Below, one piece after another: positions 28,115-36,541 of a stretch of DNA of 38,234 nucleotides. The position numbers and the translations under genes were made by a program. Each line of letters opens with the position of its first letter. Position 1 is the first letter of the stretch. Location of the stretch: the NCBI GenBank assembly GCA_021158265.1, contig JAGGUY010000037.1, positions 1 through 38,234 on the forward strand. The letters run 5' to 3'. Source of the DNA: Thermoprotei archaeon (GTDB taxonomy: Archaea; Thermoproteota; Thermoprotei_A; EX4484-217-1). The notes beneath the pieces are model-generated. The model was not told the origin of the DNA. It searched no databases and was given only the letters and a program-made list of their open reading frames with translations.

Positions 28115-28537
28115 TTGTCTAAAAAAGAAGTTAAAATAAAAGATCTAAAACCCGGAATGGACAATATAGATCTTAAAGTACGGGTTCTAGAGGCATATAA
28201 GCCAAAAATTATTCAGACAAGAAAGGGTTCAAGAATAATTTCTGAAGCAATTGTAGGTGACGATACGGGAAGAACGAAAATGACGCTATGGGGTAAAAAG
28301 GCGGGAACTGTTGAAGAAGGAGATGCTTTGGAAATAAAGAATGCCTTTGTAACAGTCTTTAAGGGACAAGCTCAACTTAACGTAGGTAAGCAAGGGGAAA
28401 TAGTGAAAATAGAGGATAATGAAGTAGTTTCTAAAGAAGAAGTACCCGAAAATGTACCTAAAGTTGAAGGAGGCTATAGAAGAACATTTTCTCCTAGGAG
28501 AAAAGGTCCTTATAGGAATAAACGCAGAGGTTACTAA
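28115..28537 (+). CDS. ssb: Single-stranded DNA-binding protein (OB fold, crenarchaeal SSB-like)
   Basis: IKDLKPGMDNIDLKVRVLE..., VGDDTGRTKMTLWGKKAGTVEEGDALEIKNAFVTVFKGQAQLNVGKQGEI; basic C-tail; TTG start. Confidence 0.88.
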   Translation: MSKKEVKIKDLKPGMDNIDLKVRVLEAYKPKIIQTRKGSRIISEAIVGDDTGRTKMTLWGKKAGTVEEGDALEIKNAFVTVFKGQAQLNVGKQGEIVKIEDNEVVSKEEVPENVPKVEGGYRRTFSPRRKGPYRNKRRGY

Positions 28538-28538
28538 A

Positions 28539-28817
28539 ATGCAAAGTGAGAATATAGGGGAGGAAAAGTTCGTAAGAAATGGCACTGCCGTGGGGAAGAG
28601 CGAAGAAGGATATATTGTATCATTAGATGAGGAACACGCCTACTCCTTAAACCCAGCAGCATTCTACGTATGGCTTCTCTGTGATGGAGAATTAACTGTG
28701 AATGAGATCATAGATAAAATAGCTAAATCAACGGGTCTTGTACGAAGCGAACTTGAAGAACCTGTGAAACTTATCATAAATGAGCTTGTAAAAGCAAGTT
28801 TACTGAAAAAGGCTTAA
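28539..28817 (+). CDS. PqqD-like (RiPP recognition element-type) small protein
   Basis: GYIVSLDEEHAYSLNPAAFYVWLLCDGELTVNEIIDKIAKSTGL...PVKLIINELVKASLL; likely start ATG 28539. Confidence 0.75.
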   Translation: MQSENIGEEKFVRNGTAVGKSEEGYIVSLDEEHAYSLNPAAFYVWLLCDGELTVNEIIDKIAKSTGLVRSELEEPVKLIINELVKASLLKKA

Positions 28818-28914
28818 GATGAAAACTAATAGCCTAATATTGAAATAACTTTTATTTTTTCGAAGTCAATATTATAATGTTTAAATACTTTGATTTCTTA
28901 GTTAAAGAAATAGT

Positions 28915-29577
28915 GTGAATGGCGAGATGCAGGCTGAAATAGCTTTCAGACTAGGTATACCTGCTTTAGATGAGAGAATAGGAACTATTAAATCAGGATA
29001 CCTTATTCTCATAGAGGGAGGCGTTGAAACTTACCCTTATCTCTTGCTACATAGGATAGGCTTTACTATTGCAAGAGACTACGGCTTAAAAATAACATAT
29101 ATTGTGATGTTTGATGATTATGAAGAATATTATGAAGCATCTGTTAACGTAGGTTTAGACATAAGGACGTTGAGATACAGGAAACTTTGGAAATATGTTA
29201 GAGTAGATTCATTCGAATCTGTCATTAAACAGGTTTTAGACGAGAGTGAAAAGACTGTAATTTTAGTTGATGCTACATCAGCTAAAATAAGGTTTGGTCA
29301 TAAAGAACTTGCGTTCTTAAAGAACTCTCTAAGAAACAATAATTTAGCTTTACTTCTAGCTATAACACCTGAGCTCCTCGACAAAGAGGAAGTAGCAGCT
29401 GCGGAAAAAATAGCAAATATAGTGTTAAGACTTCATTTCAAAATAGTGTCTGATGAGCCTAGATATATTATGGAGCTTATAAAACATAAAACAATGCCTA
29501 AAAATGCGGTGATATTAACGTACAGTATAGGGGCTTTAGGTGTGAGAATAGAAAGACTTCAGAAAATACCCTCCTAG
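28915..29577 (+). CDS. KaiC/FlaH-like RecA-superfamily protein with degenerate Walker A
   Basis: GIPALDERIGTIKSGYLILIEGGVETYPYLLLHRIGF: KaiC-type start but no GK[ST]; Walker B-like TVILVDATS; upstream of the secretion ATPase. Confidence 0.65.
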   Translation: MNGEMQAEIAFRLGIPALDERIGTIKSGYLILIEGGVETYPYLLLHRIGFTIARDYGLKITYIVMFDDYEEYYEASVNVGLDIRTLRYRKLWKYVRVDSFESVIKQVLDESEKTVILVDATSAKIRFGHKELAFLKNSLRNNNLALLLAITPELLDKEEVAAAEKIANIVLRLHFKIVSDEPRYIMELIKHKTMPKNAVILTYSIGALGVRIERLQKIPS

Positions 29578-29667
29578 AATATTAAGGCCAATAAAATTTT
29601 AAACATATTATCTAACATAGATAGTTTATGTGAATATGTCAAAAATAGTGTATAGTAGGAGGAAGCA

Positions 29668-31275
29668 ATGGGGATAATAGATAGGGTATTTAGGAAAAAT
29701 AATAACAATAACACGGTGACTGTAGAGAAGAAACCATCCATTTCAACTCACGCATTGGTTTCGGAACAAAAGACTATTACTAAGGAAAGAGTCATAGTAA
29801 AGAATATTTATGCAGTCAATCCTCCATATGCTTATATCATGATCTTCACAGATAAAAAAGGCATATTAAGATACCATGTTCTTGAACCTTTCCTAACAAT
29901 TGAAGAAAAGGATATATTAAAGGATCTTAAGGAGCTCATACTTGAAGAAGTAAGAATACCTATAGGTGTTCTTAAAAACTATGAAGAAGCTAAGAAATCT
30001 CTTAGCCAAACAATAGATTCCTTAGTTAAGAGTTATCGAATACGTCTTACAAAACAGTCACTTAATAAGATAAAATATTACATAATAAGGGACTTGATAG
30101 GTTATGGTGAAATAGACCCCATTTATAGAGACCCCTATGTTGAAGACATAGTTTGTGATGGCTACAATATTCCAGTGTATGTGTATCATAGAGATTTCGA
30201 ATGGATGCCTACAAACGTGGTTTTCAAAGATCCTGACGAATTAGAAAGCTTTATTAGAAGATTAGCTTTTCGTGCAGGACAAAGCATAACATATGCTCGA
30301 CCCATAGTTGAAGGACCGTTACCTCCTGAAGGGTTTAGAGCTCATTTAACATTAAAGGAGGTCTCTAGAAGAGGAAGCACATTTACAATTAGAAAGTATA
30401 GTGCAGAACCATATACCATTGTTAACCTACTTAAATTTAACACCTTAAATACGGACATAGCTGCCTACTTATGGCTACTTCTAGATAATGTTATGAGCTT
30501 AATGGTCTTAGGCCAAATGGCCTCCGGAAAAACAACGCTACTTAACGCCATAGCTATGATGATTAGACCTGAAGCAAAAATCGTCACAATAGAGGAAACC
30601 CCTGAAATAAGACTGGCCCATGAAAACTGGGTTCCCATGACAGTAAGGCCAAGCTTTGAACCTGGAGTTCAGGATATCACACTTTTCGAACTTCTGAAGA
30701 GCGCGTTAAGGCAAAGACCCGAATACATAATCGTTGGAGAAATTAGAGGGAGAGAGGCATACACTTTCTTCCAAGCTATGGCTGTAGGTCATGGAGGATT
30801 AACTACAATACATGGTGAAAGCGTCCAAGCAGTTATTTCAAGACTAGAGAATGAGCCCATGAATATTCCTAGAATACTCATACCACTCATTAAAACCTTC
30901 ATCCACATGGGCAGAGTTAGAGTGAGAGGCGAAGGAGAACTTAGAAGGAGAGTTCTCAGGGTAGTTGAAACCGTAGGTATAGAAACAACAACGAAAGAAA
31001 TAATACTTAACGAAGTATATACATGGGACCCATTAACTGACTCGTGGAAGTTCTCTGGAAGAAGCTTTGCTTTCGAACATATAGCTACAAACAGAGGAAT
31101 ACCATTAAGTGACGTTTACAATGATTTTGAACGTAGAAAGGTAGTGTTAGAATGGATGAAAATAACTAATAAGACAACATTTTCAGAAGTAGCTGAAGTA
31201 ATAAGAAGTTACTACAGAGATCCTGAGGAAGTTTATAGAGAAGCAGAATCTGTCGTTAGAAGGAGGGTGCTTTAG
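29668..31275 (+). CDS. Type II/IV secretion (archaellum/pilus) ATPase, FlaI/GspE/TadA-like
   Basis: LVLGQMASGKTTLLNAIAMMI, IVTIEETPEIRLAHENWVPM, LRQRPEYIIVGEIRGREAYTFFQAMAVGHGGLTTIHGES. Confidence 0.95.
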   Translation: MGIIDRVFRKNNNNNTVTVEKKPSISTHALVSEQKTITKERVIVKNIYAVNPPYAYIMIFTDKKGILRYHVLEPFLTIEEKDILKDLKELILEEVRIPIGVLKNYEEAKKSLSQTIDSLVKSYRIRLTKQSLNKIKYYIIRDLIGYGEIDPIYRDPYVEDIVCDGYNIPVYVYHRDFEWMPTNVVFKDPDELESFIRRLAFRAGQSITYARPIVEGPLPPEGFRAHLTLKEVSRRGSTFTIRKYSAEPYTIVNLLKFNTLNTDIAAYLWLLLDNVMSLMVLGQMASGKTTLLNAIAMMIRPEAKIVTIEETPEIRLAHENWVPMTVRPSFEPGVQDITLFELLKSALRQRPEYIIVGEIRGREAYTFFQAMAVGHGGLTTIHGESVQAVISRLENEPMNIPRILIPLIKTFIHMGRVRVRGEGELRRRVLRVVETVGIETTTKEIILNEVYTWDPLTDSWKFSGRSFAFEHIATNRGIPLSDVYNDFERRKVVLEWMKITNKTTFSEVAEVIRSYYRDPEEVYREAESVVRRRVL

Positions 31276-31277
31276 AC

Positions 31278-32162
31278 GTGGGGATCTCCCATTTCGCATA
31301 TAGCATTCTCAGAAACACTTTCATTTTCAAAGGATTTTTTAAATATCTTTCATGGCTTGAGCCGTATCTTGTGTATTCAGGCATTCAAATGCCACTTAGA
31401 AGATATGTAGCGCTAATTTCATTTATAACAATCTCGGTATTCATAGTGTCAATGCCTTTATTTGTAATTGTTCATTTTATTTTCTTAAAATACAACTTAA
31501 CATTTTCAATTATAGCTTCCTTAATACTTTCATTCATATTAACCATAATTACCCTTTCATTAATGATATATTTTCCAGTGTTTAAAGCGAAAAGTAGGCT
31601 TGAAGCTCTTGAGGCAAGGCTTCCATACATAATTTCGTACATGACTGTTCTATCTTATGCTGGAAGGAATCTTGAAAGTATTCTTGCTAAATTAGCTGAG
31701 AAAGGCGAGCTATTTGGAATGAAGGAGGATGCAACACGTATGCTAAGGAAGATATCTATTCTGGGTATGGATACTGCAAGAATGCTTTTAGAGGAAGCAA
31801 AGAACACCCCATCAATAATATGCTCTTCTCTTCTTGAAAGCTTAGCTGGAATTGTTGAAACAGGTAAAGGGTTAAGTGAATTTTTAGAGCAAGAGCTAAC
31901 TAATGTTTTAAGGGCAAGAGAAGCTAAAATGCGTGAGGTACTTAACTCTCTTTCTGTATTCATGGAGCTTTTCGTTAGCCTCGTAGTTGTTATGCCGTTA
32001 GTTTTAACAATAATGCTTTCAATAATGGCTACTCTTGGAGGCCGAGGGTTACCTATAAATCCCATGCAATTGCTGTTCCTAATACACTTCATAATAACCC
32101 CTACTTTAGCTATAATAATAGTGATAATGATTGACTCGTTAATATCGAAGATTTCAGCATAG
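31278..32162 (+). CDS. T2SSF/TadC-type platform membrane protein 1
   Basis: LEARLPYIISYMTVLSYAGRNLESIL...GILGMD-like TadC core, C-terminal TM helices. Confidence 0.85.
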   Translation: MGISHFAYSILRNTFIFKGFFKYLSWLEPYLVYSGIQMPLRRYVALISFITISVFIVSMPLFVIVHFIFLKYNLTFSIIASLILSFILTIITLSLMIYFPVFKAKSRLEALEARLPYIISYMTVLSYAGRNLESILAKLAEKGELFGMKEDATRMLRKISILGMDTARMLLEEAKNTPSIICSSLLESLAGIVETGKGLSEFLEQELTNVLRAREAKMREVLNSLSVFMELFVSLVVVMPLVLTIMLSIMATLGGRGLPINPMQLLFLIHFIITPTLAIIIVIMIDSLISKISA

Positions 32163-32179
32163 CGGAGGTTAAAGGCGTA

Positions 32180-33127
32180 ATGAAAAGAAAGATGAGAAGG
32201 AAAATAAAAACTAGGCAAACAACAAAAGAGCTAATAATTTTGCTTGGATCATCAATTACCTCGCTTATTTTACTCTTCTTAGCGCTATTTGTCTTCAAAG
32301 TTTTAAAAAACATAAAGACACTAATAATGCCAGGACCGGTACCTATAATCCTACCCTACAATGTGGGCTTCATAAATTTAATGGTGCTTTTCATACTTAC
32401 CCTCATAACACCATATGCTGTATACAAGTACATGCTCTTTAGGAGGAAGAAACGTGTTGAAATGCTAATGCCCATACTACTGTACGATTTAGCAGGACTT
32501 GTTAGAGCAGGACATACTGTACCCAAGGCGTTAGAGATAGAGTTAGAGAAAGACCTGGGACCACTTAACGAGCTCTTAGAGAAAGCTCTCATAAGAATAA
32601 CTTTAGGAGATGATGTTTCACGAGCTTTAAGCGAAACATTCAAAGACCAAACGATAGTTACTAGGAGGTTTATTGAAACCATAGCTGAAGCTCATGAAAG
32701 TGGAGGTAGAGCAGCACAAGTATTAATGGAAGCTTCAATGCATGCATCAAGACTTCAAGCTTTCGAAGAGGAGAGAAAACGTAACATGAAGGTTTATGTT
32801 TCAATAATCTATGCTGCAATATTAATTTTCCTTGTTTCTTCAGCCTTTCTCTTATTCTTTAATGCTGCTCTCTATGAAGAAGCTGCTCGTAAAGGGGCTA
32901 TGGGCACCTTCATAACTCTCTTTCTTAGACCTGACCAACTTAAGGGAATACTTTATTATGCAACAATATTCATAACTATTCCTTCAAGCATAGCTATCGG
33001 GAAGATAAGGTCCGGCTATGCTGTTGAAGGGTTAATACATATGGCTATATTATTGACTATAGTTATGGTGTTCTACACGTTTGTAGACTATATGGTTCAA
33101 TTAATGCTTAAAACTATGATTTTTTAG
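32180..33127 (+). CDS. T2SSF/TadC-type platform membrane protein 2
   Basis: MLMPILLYDLAGLVRAGHTVPKALEIEL...RRFIETIAEAHESGGRAAQVLMEAS; TM helices. Confidence 0.85.
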   Translation: MKRKMRRKIKTRQTTKELIILLGSSITSLILLFLALFVFKVLKNIKTLIMPGPVPIILPYNVGFINLMVLFILTLITPYAVYKYMLFRRKKRVEMLMPILLYDLAGLVRAGHTVPKALEIELEKDLGPLNELLEKALIRITLGDDVSRALSETFKDQTIVTRRFIETIAEAHESGGRAAQVLMEASMHASRLQAFEEERKRNMKVYVSIIYAAILIFLVSSAFLLFFNAALYEEAARKGAMGTFITLFLRPDQLKGILYYATIFITIPSSIAIGKIRSGYAVEGLIHMAILLTIVMVFYTFVDYMVQLMLKTMIF

Positions 33128-34136
33128 ATCGTATTTTAGAGGCAATATTTCTTACGACATTCAGAACGTTATTTATTATCTCTTCTATGCTTCCGCCATG
33201 AACCAAGTTTATTCCTTGGCTTGAAGCTACCCTTATAACATTCTCTGAAATTTTGTTGGAAACATAAACATATTGTATCCCTGGGAAGTCCATGTACTTA
33301 GCTATGTGTGCTAATAAATCAGTAACTTGTGTTTCATCGCCGGATGAAGGTCTATAGTCTATGCTGATTATTGGGGTTCCGTTACTCTTAATTACTATGT
33401 CAAATCTATGATTTACTCCAGAAATACCTTTTAATTCAACATTCGTTTCAGTTTCAAATCCTGCTTTTCTTAAAGCTACAAACATGAGTTTTCTTACAAG
33501 ATCTCCCGATGTAATAAGTTCTGTGCCTTTATCTGTTATTTTGAACATATATACTGGCTTATAGTTGGCTGTTAGAATATCGAATGTAGTATTGCAGTTT
33601 CTACATATGAATTCGATTTTAGGCCTATCTGCTCTACGTCCACAATCTAAACATTCAAATATTTCACCTAAAATTCTATAGTCTACATCGAGTTCTCTTA
33701 GTCTGATTCCACAATTAGGGCAAACAAGCATTTCCTTGCCTTTCTCAAATACTCTTTTAAACCTTATTTCGGTATCCACATAACCACACGTTATGTGCTG
33801 TATTATGCTTGTTCTAACCATGTTTATTGAGTTGCATGATGGACATTTATACCTTGTTCCGACATGTATGCTACCACATTTGGGGCATTCAATAACTCTA
33901 TCAACTATTTCTCTTTCAATAAATTTTAGGTCTATAAGTTTCTCTATTTTCTCTGACCACTCGGGAAAGTTTTTTAGCTCGGGATATTCAATGCCTTTCT
34001 CAAGATGTATTATGGGTTTTATTTCTCTCCTATTAACCATAATCTCTAGTATTCTAAGCAGAACAGGGTCTTCGAGAAGCTTCTCAGCAAGAGCAGTTAT
34101 GTCTATGGTCTCTTTTGCTTCAACAGCTTCGGACAA
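33114..34136 (-). CDS. TackOD1-type zinc-ribbon protein with a C-terminal PD-(D/E)XK-like (possibly inactive) domain
   Basis: CPKCGSIHVGTRYKCPSCNSINMVRTSIIQHITCGYVDTE...CPNCGIRLRELDVDYRILGEIFECLDCGRR...CRNCN; C-terminal GVNHRFDIVIKSNGTPIISIDYR. Confidence 0.75.
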   Translation of the reverse strand: MSEAVEAKETIDITALAEKLLEDPVLLRILEIMVNRREIKPIIHLEKGIEYPELKNFPEWSEKIEKLIDLKFIEREIVDRVIECPKCGSIHVGTRYKCPSCNSINMVRTSIIQHITCGYVDTEIRFKRVFEKGKEMLVCPNCGIRLRELDVDYRILGEIFECLDCGRRADRPKIEFICRNCNTTFDILTANYKPVYMFKITDKGTELITSGDLVRKLMFVALRKAGFETETNVELKGISGVNHRFDIVIKSNGTPIISIDYRPSSGDETQVTDLLAHIAKYMDFPGIQYVYVSNKISENVIRVASSQGINLVHGGSIEEIINNVLNVVRNIASKIRSKKS

Positions 34137-34246
34137 GTGTTAGCACCTTTATTTTTTAGCACTTGCTTTTCGGTAAATGCCGTGTTTCTTTAGTATCTAA
34201 ACTTTTTAATAAAATTGTTCCCAACGAGAACTATGCTTCAAGTAGG

Positions 34247-34703
34247 TTAATAGTTTCTCGCTCTATGCTTATATGTTTTGTCGAAACCTATTATGTGTAT
34301 AACTGTGTAACCTTGTTTTACAAGAGTATCTGATATGAATCTTCTATGGCATTTGAACCAGAGCTTTTCAGAACACATTATTGCAACATTGTGCTTACTG
34401 CTGTTAATAATTCTTTTTAACTTCTCTATGCCCTTTACATATTCCTCTGTGTTCATGTAGTGCTTGTATCCACCACTTCTAAACCCTCCTAATTCCTTAC
34501 CAAGCCAAATATATGAGATACCTTCCATTAGGAGGGTTTTGGATAGGTTGTTTCTTTCGAAGTGAGGGTATTTTTTACTTGTAGGAAATCTTCTAACATC
34601 AATTACTGTGCCTATATTGTAATGTTTAAGTAATCTAATGAATTCATCTATACTTCTATTAGAGTGTCCTACTGTATAAACGATCTTTACATGTACTCAC
34701 CAT
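34247..34703 (-). pseudogene. DUF488 family protein with apparent +1 frameshift near its start
   Basis: Minus reading KIVYTVGHSNRSIDEFIRLLKHYNIGTVIDVRRFPTSKKYPHFERNNLSKTLLMEGISYIWLGKELGG...CSEKLWFKCHRRFISDTL is DUF488; no ATG/GTG/TTG in frame; removing one A of AAA (34686-34688) restores MVSTCKIVYTVGHS from ATG 34701-34703. Confidence 0.8.
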
Positions 34704-34779
34704 AATGTTTTATTATTTTCTGAGGATATTAATGATTTTTGAGGCTAAATGTTCTCTATTTCATGAGGAAGTATGGGTC

Positions 34780-35265
34780 ATGGTGAAATCTAAAGGAAAA
34801 TTTACTATTAGAAAAGCTACGATTAACGATATAGATAAGGTTATCTACATAAATAGGGTTTCTCTTCCTGAAAATTACACTAGGTATTTCTTTGTAGAAC
34901 ACCTTAACAAGTGGTCTAACGCATTTTATGTTGCAGAGGTTGACGGAGAAGTTGTAGGTTACGTTATGTCACGTGTTGAGCTGGGATGGGGTATTACGAA
35001 GCTTGGACTTGTGAAGAAAGGGCATATTGTCTCTCTGGCTGTTCTCGAGAAGTATAGGCGTAAAGGCATAGGAACAGCTCTTATGAAAGCTGCCTTAGAG
35101 GGGTTAAAAAACTATGGTGTTAAGGAAGTATATCTTGAAGTTAGGGTTTCAAACACACCAGCAATAAGGCTTTATGAGAAACTCGGCTTTGTTAAGAAGA
35201 GAATAATTCCCTCATACTACTTAGACGGAGAAGATGCATACCTTATGGTTAAACCTATTCAGTAA
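34780..35265 (+). CDS. GNAT N-acetyltransferase (RimI/Ard1-like)
   Basis: IRKATINDIDKVIYINRVSLPENYTRYFFVEHL, IVSLAVLEKYRRKGIGTALMKAALEGL, LEVRVSNTPAIRLYEKLGF. Confidence 0.92.
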   Translation: MVKSKGKFTIRKATINDIDKVIYINRVSLPENYTRYFFVEHLNKWSNAFYVAEVDGEVVGYVMSRVELGWGITKLGLVKKGHIVSLAVLEKYRRKGIGTALMKAALEGLKNYGVKEVYLEVRVSNTPAIRLYEKLGFVKKRIIPSYYLDGEDAYLMVKPIQ

Positions 35266-35334
35266 TGCAAAGAACCCTAGATTTTTTAAACGAAACTTTG
35301 GAAAATAGACTTCTACGAAGAGGGAGGTACTGCT

Positions 35335-36066
35335 ATGTCCGAATCGAAATATGTTCTAGTAAGAATAAAAAGAGGCTTAATCAATGGACTTAAGGCAAAA
35401 TACTATGTTTTAGCTGCTGAAAAACCTGTTGAAGAACAATTCACAAACGAAAACCTTAGATTGGAGAGAATAGATCCACAAATAAATTTTGTATGGTGGG
35501 ATAAGCCTGCTCCAGAAATTCCGGCAGACTTCTTTGGTGTAGAATGGGAAGGCTTTCTTAGAGTAACTCAGGGAGGCCTCTACAGATTCTACCTACTCAC
35601 AGACGATGGCGCTAAACTATGGCTTAATGACGAATTAATAATTGATGCTTGGAAAGATCAAGCACCTACGGTCTACCATAGCGACCTATTAGGGCTAGGT
35701 GCAGGCTACCATAAGATCTTTGTTAGATTTTACAATAAATTCGCTTTCGGGGAGATAATTCTGGGATGGATAAGGCCTGATGGTGTAGCTGAAATTATTC
35801 CTCAAGAAAACTATGCTATTCCATCAGATACTAAAATAGTTGTTGAAGGAGTTACTGAAGGGTATCGTGTAGAATTTTGGAGCGGAGGTAAAATACTTGA
35901 AGCAGTAGCTAATAAGAAGAACAAGGCGATCCTAGATGCAACTAAGCTTGTGAAACCACAGGATGGATACTTTAAAATACTTACGCCTGATGGAAAACAT
36001 GTTTTCGAAAGCCCGGTTATAAGGGATGTATGGGGAGGAGATGTTTTCCAGCTAGGCGAAGGCTAG
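35335..36066 (+). CDS. PA14-domain protein without a recognisable signal peptide
   Basis: GLKAKYYV...FFGVEWEGFLRVTQGGLYRFYLLTDDGAKLWLNDELIIDAW....LGAGYHKIFVRFYNKFAFGEIILGW. Confidence 0.8.
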   Translation: MSESKYVLVRIKRGLINGLKAKYYVLAAEKPVEEQFTNENLRLERIDPQINFVWWDKPAPEIPADFFGVEWEGFLRVTQGGLYRFYLLTDDGAKLWLNDELIIDAWKDQAPTVYHSDLLGLGAGYHKIFVRFYNKFAFGEIILGWIRPDGVAEIIPQENYAIPSDTKIVVEGVTEGYRVEFWSGGKILEAVANKKNKAILDATKLVKPQDGYFKILTPDGKHVFESPVIRDVWGGDVFQLGEG

Positions 36067-36122
36067 CACAGAATTTAAATCCACCTCATCTATGCTTTTA
36101 AATTTCCAGACTTAACTAGTGG

Positions 36123-36458
36123 GTGTTTAGGAAAGTGAAAGGTAGGGATGCTATCGAAGTTAAGAAAACGTTGGGAATAATAATTTCTGATTCTAAATTG
36201 ACAGTTCTAGGCTTCAGTATAAGTGAGGCTTTCGAATATGTGGAGAAAATTTGGGAGAAATTAAAGAAGGAAATACCGGAAAGCCTGTGGAATAAGATTA
36301 CTGTTGAAGTTTCCGGCATAAGCAATTTAGGAAATAAAATGTCATTTAAGTGGAGCGTAACAATAGACACTAATGGTGAAAACGAGGTTTTCGAAGATTT
36401 ACTCCTAATGCTTACTGAAAATAACTTCTTCGTTAAAGGCGATATAGAAATAATATAG
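36123..36458 (+). CDS. Hypothetical protein
   Basis: 111-aa ORF with GTG start, no recognised domain. Confidence 0.55.
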   Translation: MFRKVKGRDAIEVKKTLGIIISDSKLTVLGFSISEAFEYVEKIWEKLKKEIPESLWNKITVEVSGISNLGNKMSFKWSVTIDTNGENEVFEDLLLMLTENNFFVKGDIEII

Positions 36459-36541
36459 GGTTACAGTGTTTTACAACACAAGGTTTAAGTTTAAAAGCAG
36501 TATAGAGCTTTTCTTGAAGAAATATCGAGGTATATTAAACT

